Source of the DNA: Desulfomicrobium apsheronum
Lineage (GTDB): Bacteria; Desulfobacterota; Desulfovibrionia; Desulfovibrionales; Desulfomicrobiaceae
Assembly (NCBI RefSeq): GCF_900114115.1
Contig: NZ_FORX01000018.1
Coordinates: forward strand, 1 to 60,474
Length of the DNA: 60,474 bases
Reading direction: 5' to 3'
Positions 20,801 to 28,976 of the stretch are shown here, piece by piece; positions within the stretch are counted from its first letter, which is position 1; each line of letters begins with the position of its first letter. The notes under the pieces were generated by a model that had not been told where the DNA came from, did no database searches, and was given only the letters and a program-made list of their open reading frames with translations. Both the position numbers and the translations under genes were made by a program.

Positions 20801-20932
20801 AAGCTCCGCCAGGATGCGCAGCGCACGATGATTGTGCTCCAGAAAGGCATTGTAATGCCGAAAACGTCGGGAGGCCGGACCGTCCTGGTCGGCCAGCAGC
20901 TTGCAAGAATCCTGCTTGGAAAAAAATGGCAT
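17813..20932 (-). CDS. PEP-synthase-like chimera: PEP/pyruvate-binding ATP-grasp, swivelling His domain, novel C-terminal region
   Basis: 1039 residues. ATG 20932 is chosen because GAGGAG lies 6 bases upstream. Residues about 1-110 are helical and unassigned. Residues about 112-415 match the PEP synthase/PPDK nucleotide-binding domain (GAKAANLAQI, PDGFVVTT, AVRSSAVGEDTAASFAGQ, GVLYTLDPS, FLQSRPL). Residues about 435-530 are the swivelling phosphohistidine domain, with His about 492 in GGVASHLASVAREF. The PEP-binding TIM barrel that normally follows is absent. Instead there is an unfamiliar region (about 560-880) with GGAGTGSGKALRIEFL, and a beta-rich end (about 890-1039) resembling a concanavalin-like fold. 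It may phosphorylate or dephosphorylate an unknown acceptor rather than make PEP. Its upstream neighbour on the same strand is an SLC13-type carrier. Confidence 0.8.
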   Translation of the reverse strand: MPFFSKQDSCKLLADQDGPASRRFRHYNAFLEHNHRALRILAELEMLDRGAGLATLAFIQRRGAELLDQVRELVGSLNQLSGHRYDGILPVFDTVADELHALMQRERPVIEGPLSLPFAQLGARDMPISGAKAANLAQITNVLGLSAPDGFVVTTAGFDLFLRENGLLDSVEKMLAEFDPGRPDSDEACNQIREKILAAPLPSALETAMQDEFRALSRRLGRKPRLAVRSSAVGEDTAASFAGQYASVLPVEEEDLPTAFRTVLASKYTPRAILYRLRYGLSDAATPMAVAVVDLVDARASGVLYTLDPSMPQAGQARIDAALGLGEQVVGGSASPDVYRVDRDTFSIAGRAIQPKDEDPENVTPALTDSGVIDLVRSGLRLEAHFGAPQDIEWAEDAQGKLVFLQSRPLGITKSGKPPSALNTEAMELLLSAGQTASPGRVSGKAVLVSPELKPEQTENAILVARTAAPDLAPYMSRVRGLITDLGGVASHLASVAREFNVPALMDTREATTKISSGQEITLLAEEAEVYLGLVPELTRKLPAREEDEGQGPIGRHLRKLLERISPLNLTDPKSPDFTPEGCRTLHDLIRFAHEKAMEEMFNISRLAGDSVVSRSMSANIPLAMHFIDLGGGLAEGLDTCAEILPEHIRSRPMAALWRGLAHPGVTWAGNVDLSGRNFMALMSGSMGPGGAMPPETKSYALVSADYLNLSVKFGYHYSNLDALCSDDSDANTLTLQFSGGAGTGSGKALRIEFLSNVLKRLGYEVNISGDMLQAALRGLDCPAMEEVLDQTGRLLGCSRLLDLAIPNQEEVQTLTEMFFRQEYDFLDRSEKRVPGFYASFGQWSLAEMDGREVIMQDGAHMGQTVSCALHFAASSVLGGRYRKFLEKRHARHYYPTAVKRDSRHEDGRIRVDVRIEAGCVDLAAGLAFGLGNVGNCLVLAVDGAAGELQLLEFVNNTRSFLARVDMQVPLGRWIGLEVTVAGKEINAAGLGGRDLSLSFTASRPVSGYVGLWTKGDTTAYFRNLETAGAPQNESGSGK

Positions 20933-21054
20933 GAAGTTCTCCTCAAGAAATAATGTCACCTGTATGGACTTTCACCTTGATCAAAACCCCGGCGCCACAG
21001 CCGACTCGATTTCGCAATCGGACTGACCTTGCGCATCCCAGCCGGACGTTCATG

Positions 21055-22977
21055 CTACAGCGGCCAGAACCAAACCAGAAGCGGAAGCCCAAGGGCGATG
21101 ACGACCACGTCCATGGGCAGACCCATGCGCCAGTAATCGCCAAAACGGAATCCGCCGGGGCCGAGGATCAATGTATTGTTCTGGTGTCCGATGGGCGTCA
21201 GGAAGGCGCAGGAGGCGCCAATGGCGACGGCCATCAGAAAAGTGTCCGGATTGACGCCGAGCTGAATCGCCGCTCCCAGCCCGATGGGAGCCATCACGGC
21301 CGCCGTCGCGGCATTGTTCATGAGATCGGTCAGAATCATGGTCGTGAGCATGACCACCGCCAGCGCGACAAAGGGGTTGCCCTGAGCCACGTTTTCAAGC
21401 AGCAGGCGCGCGATGAGATCGGCCGCGCCCGTGTTGCGCATGGCCCCGGCAACCGGCAGCAGCCCTCCCAGCAGCACAACCACCGGCCAGTCCACCGCCT
21501 CGTAGACCGAACGCATGGGCAACGTGCGCAACGCCATGGAGGCCAGAACTCCGGCGGCAAAAGACACTTCTGCGGGAAGCAGGCCAAAGGCGGCCAAGCC
21601 CACCGAAATTATCATGATGCCCGTGGCCATGAGCGCCTTGCGCTTGTCGGGAATACGCAGATCCCGCTGGGCAAGGGGCACGCAGCCCGAATTGCCGGCA
21701 AAGCCGTTCAGGCTGTCAAGCCGCCCCTGCATCAGCAGCACGTCGCCAGGCTTGATCAGCAGGGACCGCAAGCGGGCCATGGTGCATTCGCCCTGCCGGG
21801 CAACAGCGAGCAGATTTATGCCGTACCGGGTCCGCAACGCCAAATCGCTGGCCGAACTCCCGACGATCCTTGATTCCGGCAGCACCGCCATTTCCATCAG
21901 CGAGGCCTCCTCACGCCCCGGTTCCTCGGGTTCCGCCTCGGTCTTCGCAAGCTCGGCCAGATCTTCGGACTCGCCTCCCGTCTCAATCGGCGGGGCTTCA
22001 CTTTCGTCCGGGCTCATCATTTCCAAATCGTCGAACAGCTCTTCATCACCGGCCTCGGCATCTTCCTGTCCGCCACTCTCCTGCTGTTTGTCCTCTTCGA
22101 GCTTCAGATCAAGCCGGGACAGCACTTCGCTCAGCGCCCCCACGTCGGCCTCCAGAATCAGGACGTCTCCGGCGCGCACGATCTTGCCGGGACGTGGAGA
22201 GCGAACGTGCAGGTCGTTGCGTACGAGATCCAGCATCTGGACATCGAGCTCCTGCAGAACCGTCCTTATTTCCTGGAACCGCTTGCCTTCGATGGCGCTG
22301 CCCTCCGGCACGCGAACCTCGGTGATGTAGGCGCTCGTCTCAAAACCCGATGCTCCCGCCTGCCTGCGCGCCGGGACAAGACGCCATCCAATGAGGGCGA
22401 TAAATACGACCCCCGCGACGGTCAGCGGCAAACCGACCATCGAAAAGTCGAACATCTTGAAGGCGCTCATGTCCGGCCGGTCTGCGCGAAAGCCCGCGAT
22501 GATCAGATTGGGAGGGGTGCCGATCAGGGTCGTGGTGCCGCCCAGAATCGAGCCGAAGGCCAGAGGCATCAGTACCTTGCCCGGAGGCAGATCAAGACGC
22601 CCCGCGACCTGGATCGCGACCGGCATGAGCAAGGCCAGCGCACCGACATTGTTCATGAAGCCCGAAAGCACGGCGCCCAAGGCGGTCAAGGCTGCGATAC
22701 TCAGCGTCGGACCGGCGTTGGACGGTAATACAGTCCTGGTCAGCACATCGACCGCACCGGAAGCTTGCAGGCCGCGACTCAACACCAGCACGCAAGCCAC
22801 GGTAACCACGGCGGGATGACCAAAACCGGTAAAGGCCGCCTGCGGCTCGACCAGACCGGACAGCACGCAGAGCACCAACGCCCCTACCGCCACCATGTCG
22901 TGCCGCCACCTGCCCCACAAGAACATGCCGATGGCGGCGGCTATGATCATCATGATGAGAGCCTGATCGTAGGTCAT
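21055..22977 (-). CDS. SLC13/DASS-family anion symporter with two RCK_C (TrkA-C) domains
   Basis: 640 residues from ATG 22977, preceded by GGGGGGGAGAGG. The N-terminal membrane half contains the DASS motif TTLIGTPPNLI. A cytoplasmic insert holds two TrkA-C/RCK_C-like units (about 205-285 and 365-435) separated by a very acidic linker of about 80 residues. The C-terminal membrane half has the matching TPIGHQNNTLI and NNAATAAVMAP motifs. Family members move sulfate, dicarboxylates or other anions with Na+; the substrate cannot be told from sequence. The gene lies 122 bases upstream of the PEP-synthase-like gene on the same strand, so the two may be cotranscribed. Confidence 0.9.
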   Translation of the reverse strand: MTYDQALIMMIIAAAIGMFLWGRWRHDMVAVGALVLCVLSGLVEPQAAFTGFGHPAVVTVACVLVLSRGLQASGAVDVLTRTVLPSNAGPTLSIAALTALGAVLSGFMNNVGALALLMPVAIQVAGRLDLPPGKVLMPLAFGSILGGTTTLIGTPPNLIIAGFRADRPDMSAFKMFDFSMVGLPLTVAGVVFIALIGWRLVPARRQAGASGFETSAYITEVRVPEGSAIEGKRFQEIRTVLQELDVQMLDLVRNDLHVRSPRPGKIVRAGDVLILEADVGALSEVLSRLDLKLEEDKQQESGGQEDAEAGDEELFDDLEMMSPDESEAPPIETGGESEDLAELAKTEAEPEEPGREEASLMEMAVLPESRIVGSSASDLALRTRYGINLLAVARQGECTMARLRSLLIKPGDVLLMQGRLDSLNGFAGNSGCVPLAQRDLRIPDKRKALMATGIMIISVGLAAFGLLPAEVSFAAGVLASMALRTLPMRSVYEAVDWPVVVLLGGLLPVAGAMRNTGAADLIARLLLENVAQGNPFVALAVVMLTTMILTDLMNNAATAAVMAPIGLGAAIQLGVNPDTFLMAVAIGASCAFLTPIGHQNNTLILGPGGFRFGDYWRMGLPMDVVVIALGLPLLVWFWPL

Positions 22978-23355
22978 ATTTACCTCTCCCCCCCAGGATA
23001 ACCACTTCATGTACGGCGCAGACTTCGAAATGAAACAGCCAGGTCAGACCATCAATAAATTAACCATTTGTTGTTACTGAAAATATTTGCCTGGTCATGC
23101 CCAAAGACGCGGCGATTTGACGGAAGCCTCAATCAATACGGAATCTGCCGCGATTGTCAGGAAAATTCAACCGGAAATGCCGTTTCGCACGGTGCGACTT
23201 CGGCCCGGACATAACTGGCAGCCTTCTTACTTGTTTCAAGGAGTGAATCAGTCATCCGGACATCCTTTTTTCTGGATGCTTCCGTGCGATAATGCTATGT
23301 TGGATTCGCTCATGCTGTCATCACCCCCCCCGGAAATCGAACAGTGGAGGTATTC
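22978..23355. other. Divergent promoter region
   Basis: 378 bases between the leftward SLC13 gene and the rightward BCCT gene, expected to contain both promoters. I could not assign specific elements, and the short ORFs here are not convincing. Confidence 0.45.
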
Positions 23356-25173
23356 GTGGACAAGGCCAAAAAGAAGAAAAAAAAGAGACGCGAGCCGACC
23401 TACGAGCGCAAAGCCATTGAAATGGCGCGCGAGCACTACGAAAAGCAAAAGCAGAAAGCCATCCACGAACGACGGGTTTTCCGCGGGCTCCAGATCATCC
23501 CGACAAAAGCCTATTACGACGATTCGCTCGGCCACAAACCCGGTGAAAGCAATTGGGTCGGCTACGGATTCGACGTTCACCCCCATGTCTTTTTCGGCGC
23601 GGGCATCCTTTTGCTGACGTTCATCGTCACGACCATAATGTTCAAGGAGCAGTCGGCGGTCTTGTTTCAAAGCGTGCTTGACGGCATCGGCAATACATTT
23701 GGCTGGTTCTACATTCTGGCGGCGAATTTCTTTGTCATCACCATGATCCTGATCGCCTCCAGCGACTACGGAAAAATCAGGATCGGCGGCCCGGATGCCT
23801 TGCCGGAATTCTCGACCTTCAGTTGGTATTCCATGCTCATCAGCGCGGGCATGGGCATCGGCCTCATGTTCTGGAGCGTTGGCGAACCCATCTTCCATTA
23901 CATGGCGCCTTCACCCATGTTCGACGTCCCGGCCAGTACCCCTCAGTCGGCACAGGTCGCGCTGGGACTCACGTACTATCACTGGGGAATTCACCCTTGG
24001 GGCATCTACGCGCTGGTAGGCCTCTCGCTGGCCTTTTTTGCTTACAACCGGGGGCTTCCGCTCACCATCCGGTCCATTTTCTATCCGCTTCTGGGAGAAA
24101 AAATATATGGATTCTGGGGCAACATCATCGACATCCTCTCCGTGCTGGCCACGCTTTTCGGACTGGCCACGTCTCTTGGCCTTGGCGTGAAGCAGGTCGC
24201 GACGGGGCTTACGTATCTCTTCGACTCGCCGAACACTGTTGAATTCGCCGTGATCCTGATCGGGGCGATCACCTTTCTGGCGGTCATCTCGGTGACGGCA
24301 GGGCTTGATAAGGGGGTCAAACTGCTCAGCCTCGGCAACATGTACCTGGCAGGCGCCTTCATGATCTTCCTGTGTGCCGTGGGTCCGACGGTCTATATCC
24401 TCAAGGCCTTTACGCAGAACATCGGATTTTACATCCAGAACCTGCCCCAGCTCAGTTTCTGGGTGGAGACATATTACGGAGCCGAAGGGAGCAACTGGCA
24501 AAATCCCTGGACCATCTTTTACTGGGGCTGGTGGATATCGTGGTCGCCCTTCGTGGGCATGTTCATTGCCAGGATCTCAAAGGGTCGGACCGTGCGCGAA
24601 TTCATTCTCGGCGTGATGATATTTCCAACGCTTCTCTCTTTTTTGTGGATGTCCGCCTTTGGCGGTTCGGCCCTGTGGCTTCAGATTGCAGGGAATGTCG
24701 ACATCGCCGGCGCAGTCAGCAAGGACGTCTCGACGGCGCTCTTCGTGATGCTCGAGAATTTTCCCTTGTCGAAAATCACATCGTTCATCGGCATCACCCT
24801 TGTAATAGTCTTCTTCGTGACATCGTCCGATTCGGGATCATTGGTGGTTGACCACCTCACCTCCGGCGGCAAACTCGACTCTCCAATTCCGCAACGCATT
24901 TTCTGGGCCGTCATGGAAGGCGTATGCGCCGCCGCGCTGCTCATGGGTGGAGGCTTGGTGGCGCTCCAAAGCGCGTCCATCGCCACCGGCCTGCCGTTCA
25001 CACTTGTCTTGTTGATCATGTGCTACAGCCTGTACAAAGGCTTGCAGGAGGAAGACTACCACGCACGAATCATAGAAAAGATAACCCCGGCGACGCAAAC
25101 CATCCAAATCCCCCTGGGAGAAAAAGATGCGTCCGCCAAGATCGCGCCTCCCACGATCTCGGATCGGAGCTGA
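23356..25173 (+). CDS. BCCT-family transporter (betaine/choline/carnitine type)
   Basis: 605 residues from GTG 23356, chosen because GGAGG lies 5 bases upstream; a GTG four codons earlier overlaps that site. The first 55 or so residues form a very basic cytoplasmic tail (AKKKKKKRREPTYERK). About twelve membrane helices follow. Family signatures include the glycine-rich helix GMGIGLMFWSVGEP and the Trp-rich segment WWISWSPFVGMFIARISKGRT. The glycine-rich motif is of the type seen in Na+-coupled betaine carriers, not the GMGID form of H+-coupled choline carriers. A role in osmoprotection is likely. A weak hairpin follows the stop. Confidence 0.93.
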   Translation: MDKAKKKKKKRREPTYERKAIEMAREHYEKQKQKAIHERRVFRGLQIIPTKAYYDDSLGHKPGESNWVGYGFDVHPHVFFGAGILLLTFIVTTIMFKEQSAVLFQSVLDGIGNTFGWFYILAANFFVITMILIASSDYGKIRIGGPDALPEFSTFSWYSMLISAGMGIGLMFWSVGEPIFHYMAPSPMFDVPASTPQSAQVALGLTYYHWGIHPWGIYALVGLSLAFFAYNRGLPLTIRSIFYPLLGEKIYGFWGNIIDILSVLATLFGLATSLGLGVKQVATGLTYLFDSPNTVEFAVILIGAITFLAVISVTAGLDKGVKLLSLGNMYLAGAFMIFLCAVGPTVYILKAFTQNIGFYIQNLPQLSFWVETYYGAEGSNWQNPWTIFYWGWWISWSPFVGMFIARISKGRTVREFILGVMIFPTLLSFLWMSAFGGSALWLQIAGNVDIAGAVSKDVSTALFVMLENFPLSKITSFIGITLVIVFFVTSSDSGSLVVDHLTSGGKLDSPIPQRIFWAVMEGVCAAALLMGGGLVALQSASIATGLPFTLVLLIMCYSLYKGLQEEDYHARIIEKITPATQTIQIPLGEKDASAKIAPPTISDRS

Positions 25174-25182
25174 TAGATAACG

Positions 25183-25221
25183 ATTGAGCGGTTCCGATGC
25201 GGGTGTCGGTTGCCGCTCAAT
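25183..25221 (+). terminator. Possible terminator after the BCCT gene
   Basis: A 9-bp stem (ATTGAGCGG/CCGCTCAAT) encloses a 21-base loop that can fold further. Only a weak T-rich stretch follows. Confidence 0.45.
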
Positions 25222-25323
25222 TCCACTTCAAAAATTACGGAGGTTCTGGGTCGTAGCAGCGCAACATGCCTAATTTTGAAACAGGGGGCCATGATACTGC
25301 GTCATTTTAACCGACCAAATCGG

Positions 25324-25356
25324 GGCCAACACGTGGCCAACACGTGGCCAACACGA
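25324..25356. repeat. 11-bp tandem repeat, three copies
   Basis: GGCCAACACGT is repeated head to tail three times; the third copy ends in A rather than T. It lies in non-coding sequence between the BCCT gene and trmO. No other copies noticed. Confidence 0.85.
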
Positions 25357-25491
25357 ACATGTCGGACGACCAGCACCGCGAACTGCTGGGCATATCCGTA
25401 TTTATACTGAGAATAATCAAAGATTCCCTACGTAAATTTCCTTACGTATTTTCCTTGATCGTTCCATATTTCACATGCTAACATTTTTCGT

Positions 25492-25641
25492 ATGAAAACG
25501 ACTCTCATTATCACAATAACCCTCGTCATGGCAGCGGCAATCGCAATATGGGCAGGGACAAGACCAAAATTGGGAAAGCCCGGCCGTCCGATCAATGTCA
25601 GCTTTGATCAATTGAAAGACATGGAACATCGGGATCGATGA
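25492..25641 (+). CDS. Possible 49-residue membrane-anchored peptide
   Basis: ATG 25492 opens a frame of 49 residues with one hydrophobic N-terminal helix (TTLIITITLVMAAAIAIWAG) followed by a short polar, basic tail. It sits between the BCCT gene and trmO. The composition is plausible for a small membrane protein, but the ribosome binding site is poor and I recognise no family. It could be chance. Confidence 0.35.
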   Translation: MKTTLIITITLVMAAAIAIWAGTRPKLGKPGRPINVSFDQLKDMEHRDR

Positions 25642-25742
25642 CGAAATTCGCGATGCCGGGACGAAAGGCGAACTTTTCCGCGTGATTCGCCGATGCGTCG
25701 CGTTTTCGCGGCAAAGAGACACGAACAAAACCGGAGCTACCC

Positions 25743-26237
25743 ATGGATGACATCCGCATACGCCCCATCGGCGTCATCAATTCCCCCTTCACGGACAGGG
25801 CCGACATGCCCATCCAGCCTTGCGGCGCGCGCGACGTGGCAGGTCGGATAGTCCTGGAGGAAGCCCTGGCCCCCGGCCTGACGGATCTGGAAGGATTTTC
25901 CCACATCTATCTGCTCTACCACTTCCACATGAGCCGGGGTTTCGACCTGACCGTCGTCCCGTTCATGGAACCAGCCGAACGCGGACTCTTTTCCACCCGC
26001 GCTCCAAGACGCCCCAACCAGATCGGCATGTCCATCGTGAGGCTTGAGCGCGTTGAGGGCAACGTCCTGCACATCCTCGATGTGGATGTCCTGGACGGCA
26101 CACCGCTTCTGGACATCAAGCCCTACTTCAAAACCTTCGACGCCTTCCCTGAAGCCATTTCAGGCTGGGCCGAAAGCCATCAGAACGAAGCGGGCCGGGT
26201 CCGCTCCGACAAACGCTTCGTCGATCCCAAGAAATGA
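25743..26237 (+). CDS. trmO: tRNA (N6-threonylcarbamoyladenosine(37)-N6)-methyltransferase TrmO
   Basis: 164 residues with GGAG upstream of ATG 25743. The sequence matches the TsaA/YaeB/TrmO beta-barrel family through IGVINSPF, GFSHIYLLYHFH, FSTRAPRRPNQIG and DVLDGTPLLDIKPY. TrmO uses S-adenosylmethionine to methylate t6A at position 37 of some tRNAs that read ACY codons. The length is normal for the short bacterial form. The gene appears monocistronic. Confidence 0.93.
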   Translation: MDDIRIRPIGVINSPFTDRADMPIQPCGARDVAGRIVLEEALAPGLTDLEGFSHIYLLYHFHMSRGFDLTVVPFMEPAERGLFSTRAPRRPNQIGMSIVRLERVEGNVLHILDVDVLDGTPLLDIKPYFKTFDAFPEAISGWAESHQNEAGRVRSDKRFVDPKK

Positions 26238-26354
26238 TCAAGGCCGAAGACGGCCCGGAAGTCATCGCGCCGGGAGCATTGACGCGCGGACATGACCAAT
26301 CCGGCCATCCCGTCCAAGCCATCCGCCAAGGGCAACGTCATGCCCGCGACAGCA

Positions 26355-26678
26355 TCAATCCTTGTCCTCTTTGCCTTCCTTGAGCCCCTGCCCGAATGCC
26401 GCCTTGGCCTTGGTAAAACTGTCCTTCCAGACCTTAAGCGACTCCTCCAGGCCATCTTTGAGTTCCTCCCAGGCAGATCCGCCGGCCTCTTGCAAGGTCT
26501 TCACTTTCGTTTCAAGCTCATTGCGTTTTTCCTTGAGTTCCTGGATGCGTTCAAGGTAGCCAATCTTCAGATCGGCCTTGGACTGATTCGCCTTTGAGGC
26601 CAGCAGGTCGATCTCGGCGTTCCATTCGTCAATTTTGGCTTTGAGTTTCTGCACATAGACATCTTTTTTTTCCTGCAT
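26355..26678 (-). CDS. Small coiled-coil protein (sll1863-like stress-response type)
   Basis: About 107 residues. ATG 26678 is preceded by AAGGAG; a TTG one codon earlier is an equal candidate. Nearly the whole chain is charged heptad-like helix (KLKAKIDEWNAEIDLLASKA and ELKEKRNELETKVKTLQEA) ending in a Lys/Asp-rich tail. Such proteins in Proteobacteria and Cyanobacteria are often annotated as sll1863-family stress-response proteins. The molecular role is unknown. It converges with trmO. Confidence 0.75.
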   Translation of the reverse strand: MQEKKDVYVQKLKAKIDEWNAEIDLLASKANQSKADLKIGYLERIQELKEKRNELETKVKTLQEAGGSAWEELKDGLEESLKVWKDSFTKAKAAFGQGLKEGKEDKD

Positions 26679-27099
26679 CAAAATCCACTCCTTGCAAAAT
26701 TACGGATTAAGCTTTTCCCGCCATGCCCCTGGCGCGCATATCGGCCAAATTCTCCGTTTACGGCCAATTCCGAGGCTCGCGGCAAAACACGACAGTCTGC
26801 TCCAGCCAAAAGAGGTCTGAAGCAAGACCTTGGCACAATTGCTTCATGTCCGCCACTTTCGGGCCATGCCAAAAATGACGAACCGATCTGAAAGTTCACC
26901 ATTTCCAAAAAGGCGATCCAAGGCCGCGCATCCACGCCGTCCGTGGCGGCCACTATTTTTGTTGAATTTTGAGCGGATGGACGAACAGAAATCACGGATT
27001 CGAATTGACCTTTTCGCGCAGGGTTTATAATTTTTCGGACTTTCCCGCGTCTGCCCGCGCGGCACCACCCAGCGGCAATGCCGACAACCAGGAGAAAAG
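26679..27099. other. Intergenic region upstream of panE
   Basis: About 420 bases with no believable gene. The right end carries a candidate promoter for panE (separate entry). The leftward coiled-coil gene should also have its promoter here. Confidence 0.45.
27005..27031 (+). promoter_or_regulatory. Candidate sigma-70 promoter of panE
   Basis: TTGACC (27005-27010) and TATAAT (27026-27031) are separated by 15 bases, shorter than the usual 17. The panE start lies about 70 bases downstream. Confidence 0.4.
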
Positions 27100-28029
27100 A
27101 TGGAGACACTGATCATTGGCGCCGGTGCCATGGGCGGATTGTTCGCAACCCTGCTCGCTCCGCTGGTTCCTGTAACCCTGTTCACCACCAATACCGGGCA
27201 CGCCGAGGCCATCAATCAAGCCGGGCTGGCCCTCAACTGCATGGACGGCCAGGTCCGCCGCACTTCGGCCTGTGCACTGACCGATCCAGACCGGTACGGC
27301 CGTCGCGCCGACCTGATCCTCATTTGCACCAAGGCCCGCTCGACCGGCCAAGCCGCCGAAACCGCAAACCGACTGCTCGCCGAAGACGGCTTGGTGCTCA
27401 CCTTACAGAACGGGCTCGGCAACCTCGAACTCATCCAGGCCGCTGTCGGCGTCTCCCGCGCCGCCGCCGGAATCACCGCCCAGGCGGCCACCCTGCTCGG
27501 CCCCGGGCAGATACGCCATGCAGGAAGCGGCCCCACGGTGCTGGGCGCAGGGCCCGGACAGGATAAAAAAATCGCCGCCGTCGCCGCCCTGTTCAACCAG
27601 GCAGGCATCGCCACCACCGTCACCGAAGACGTCGCGGCCCTGCTCTGGTCCAAGCTCATCGTCAACGTGGGCATCAACGCCCTGACCGCGCTGCTGCGGG
27701 TCCCAAACGGCACCTTGGCCGAGATCCCGGAATGCGAATGCCTCATGACCAAGGCCGTGGACGAAGCCGTGACCGTGGCCCGGGCCATGGGCGTAAGACT
27801 GCCGAACGACGCGCCGCTGGAGAAGGTCCGAAGGGTTTGCGCAATGACCAGCGGCAACCAGTCCTCAATGCTCCAGGACATCCTCGCGGGACGGCCTACC
27901 GAAATCGACGTCATCAACGGCGCGGTGGTCCGCGAGGGAGCCAAGACCGGCATCCCCACTCCTGTCAATCAGATGCTGACGGAGCTGATAAGGGCGCTGG
28001 AAGTCACCGCCTCCTGGCGAATCAATTGA
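27100..28029 (+). CDS. panE: 2-dehydropantoate 2-reductase (ketopantoate reductase)
   Basis: 309 residues, preceded by AGGAGAAAAG. The N-terminal Rossmann motif is GAGAMGGLF. Further family motifs are ICTKA, LTLQNGLGN and the helical C-terminal domain with LLWSKLIVNVGINALTALL and GRPTEIDVINGAVVREG. The enzyme reduces 2-dehydropantoate to pantoate with NADPH in pantothenate and CoA synthesis; close relatives act on other 2-oxo acids, so substrate specificity is inferred. It ends at a strong hairpin shared with the convergent DUF533 gene. Confidence 0.9.
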   Translation: METLIIGAGAMGGLFATLLAPLVPVTLFTTNTGHAEAINQAGLALNCMDGQVRRTSACALTDPDRYGRRADLILICTKARSTGQAAETANRLLAEDGLVLTLQNGLGNLELIQAAVGVSRAAAGITAQAATLLGPGQIRHAGSGPTVLGAGPGQDKKIAAVAALFNQAGIATTVTEDVAALLWSKLIVNVGINALTALLRVPNGTLAEIPECECLMTKAVDEAVTVARAMGVRLPNDAPLEKVRRVCAMTSGNQSSMLQDILAGRPTEIDVINGAVVREGAKTGIPTPVNQMLTELIRALEVTASWRIN

Positions 28030-28100
28030 CCTTACCGGGCCCGCATCAGACCAATCAATTCTTGCCATTCCTGATCCCTGGGACCGAAGCCTTGCTCAAA

Positions 28101-28144
28101 ACAGACAAGCCGCTGAAAATTCTACATTCCAGCGGCTTGCCTGT
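28101..28144. terminator. Long hairpin, bidirectional terminator
   Basis: A 15-bp stem with one mismatch (ACAGACAAGCCGCTG against CAGCGGCTTGCCTGT) lies between convergent genes. No long T tract follows. Its core is nearly identical to the terminator at 56016-56047. Confidence 0.7.
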
Positions 28145-28167
28145 CAGGGATGCGCAAACGCATCAAA

Positions 28168-28854
28168 TCACAGTTGCGCCTGTCTGGCCTGATGTTCCAG
28201 CTCCATCTTGAAGGACGGATCCAGATTCATCTGGCGAGCCAGTTCGTCCAGATAGGCACGCTCCATGAAATTTTCCTCGTCCACCATCAAGAGGCTGGCC
28301 AGATACATTTCAGCGGCAATCTCCGGAGTCGTGGCCGAGGTCGCGACTTCTGCGGGATCCATGGGCTTGCGCAATTCCTGGTCTACCCAGGCCTGCAATT
28401 CCTGGTCGCTGGTCAACTGCGCGATACTCTGGTCGATCAACTGCCGCTCACGATCGTCGATATGGCCGTCCGCCTTTGCAGCCGCGATGATCGCGCGCAG
28501 AACCGCCTTTCCGTGGAATTCGGCTTCCAGGGCAGGAACCCTGTCCACGGTCCGGGGTTGCGACACTTGAGGCGCGGAGGCGCTGTTCTGCTGCCAGGTG
28601 CTGAAAGCCTTGTAGGCCACAAGACCAAGCGCCGCCAAGCCACCGTACTTGAGTGCCGTACCACCCATCTTGCGCGCCTTTTTGCTGCCCATGAGCACCC
28701 CGATCGTGCCTGCGGCCAAAGCGCCGCCTCCCGCTCCCGTGAGCAAGGCGCCCAGCGGATTTCCCCCGGCTGTGGCATTTGCCCGGTTCCCGGCATTCTG
28801 CAATGCCCCCTGACCCGACTGAAGCATTTGATCAAGAAGATTCATGATACTCAT
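28168..28854 (-). CDS. DUF533 (YebE/TerB-like) protein
   Basis: 228 residues from ATG 28854 with GGAGG 6 bases upstream. The N-terminal part (about 1-85) contains glycine- and alanine-rich, moderately hydrophobic stretches with GAGGGALAAGTIGVLMG and a basic KKARK segment. The C-terminal half (about 100-228) is a helical TerB-like domain with AIIAAAKADGHIDDRER and YLASLLMVDEEN. DUF533 proteins are widespread inner-membrane-associated proteins of unknown function. The gene is convergent with panE. Confidence 0.88.
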   Translation of the reverse strand: MSIMNLLDQMLQSGQGALQNAGNRANATAGGNPLGALLTGAGGGALAAGTIGVLMGSKKARKMGGTALKYGGLAALGLVAYKAFSTWQQNSASAPQVSQPRTVDRVPALEAEFHGKAVLRAIIAAAKADGHIDDRERQLIDQSIAQLTSDQELQAWVDQELRKPMDPAEVATSATTPEIAAEMYLASLLMVDEENFMERAYLDELARQMNLDPSFKMELEHQARQAQL

Positions 28855-28976
28855 TGAAAACCTCCACATAAGATGAAGTGACTATTCTCGAAAAATCAGA
28901 CTCAGAGCTCGAATCCGTATCGGTTTCGCATTGAAAAAGGCGTTGCGTCGCACCTACTCCAGATCAAGAGCTGCCC

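Noticed and set aside
26678-27109. 143-codon minus-strand ORF upstream of panE
   Set aside because: No ribosome binding site, no recognisable domain, and it overlaps the panE promoter region and start.
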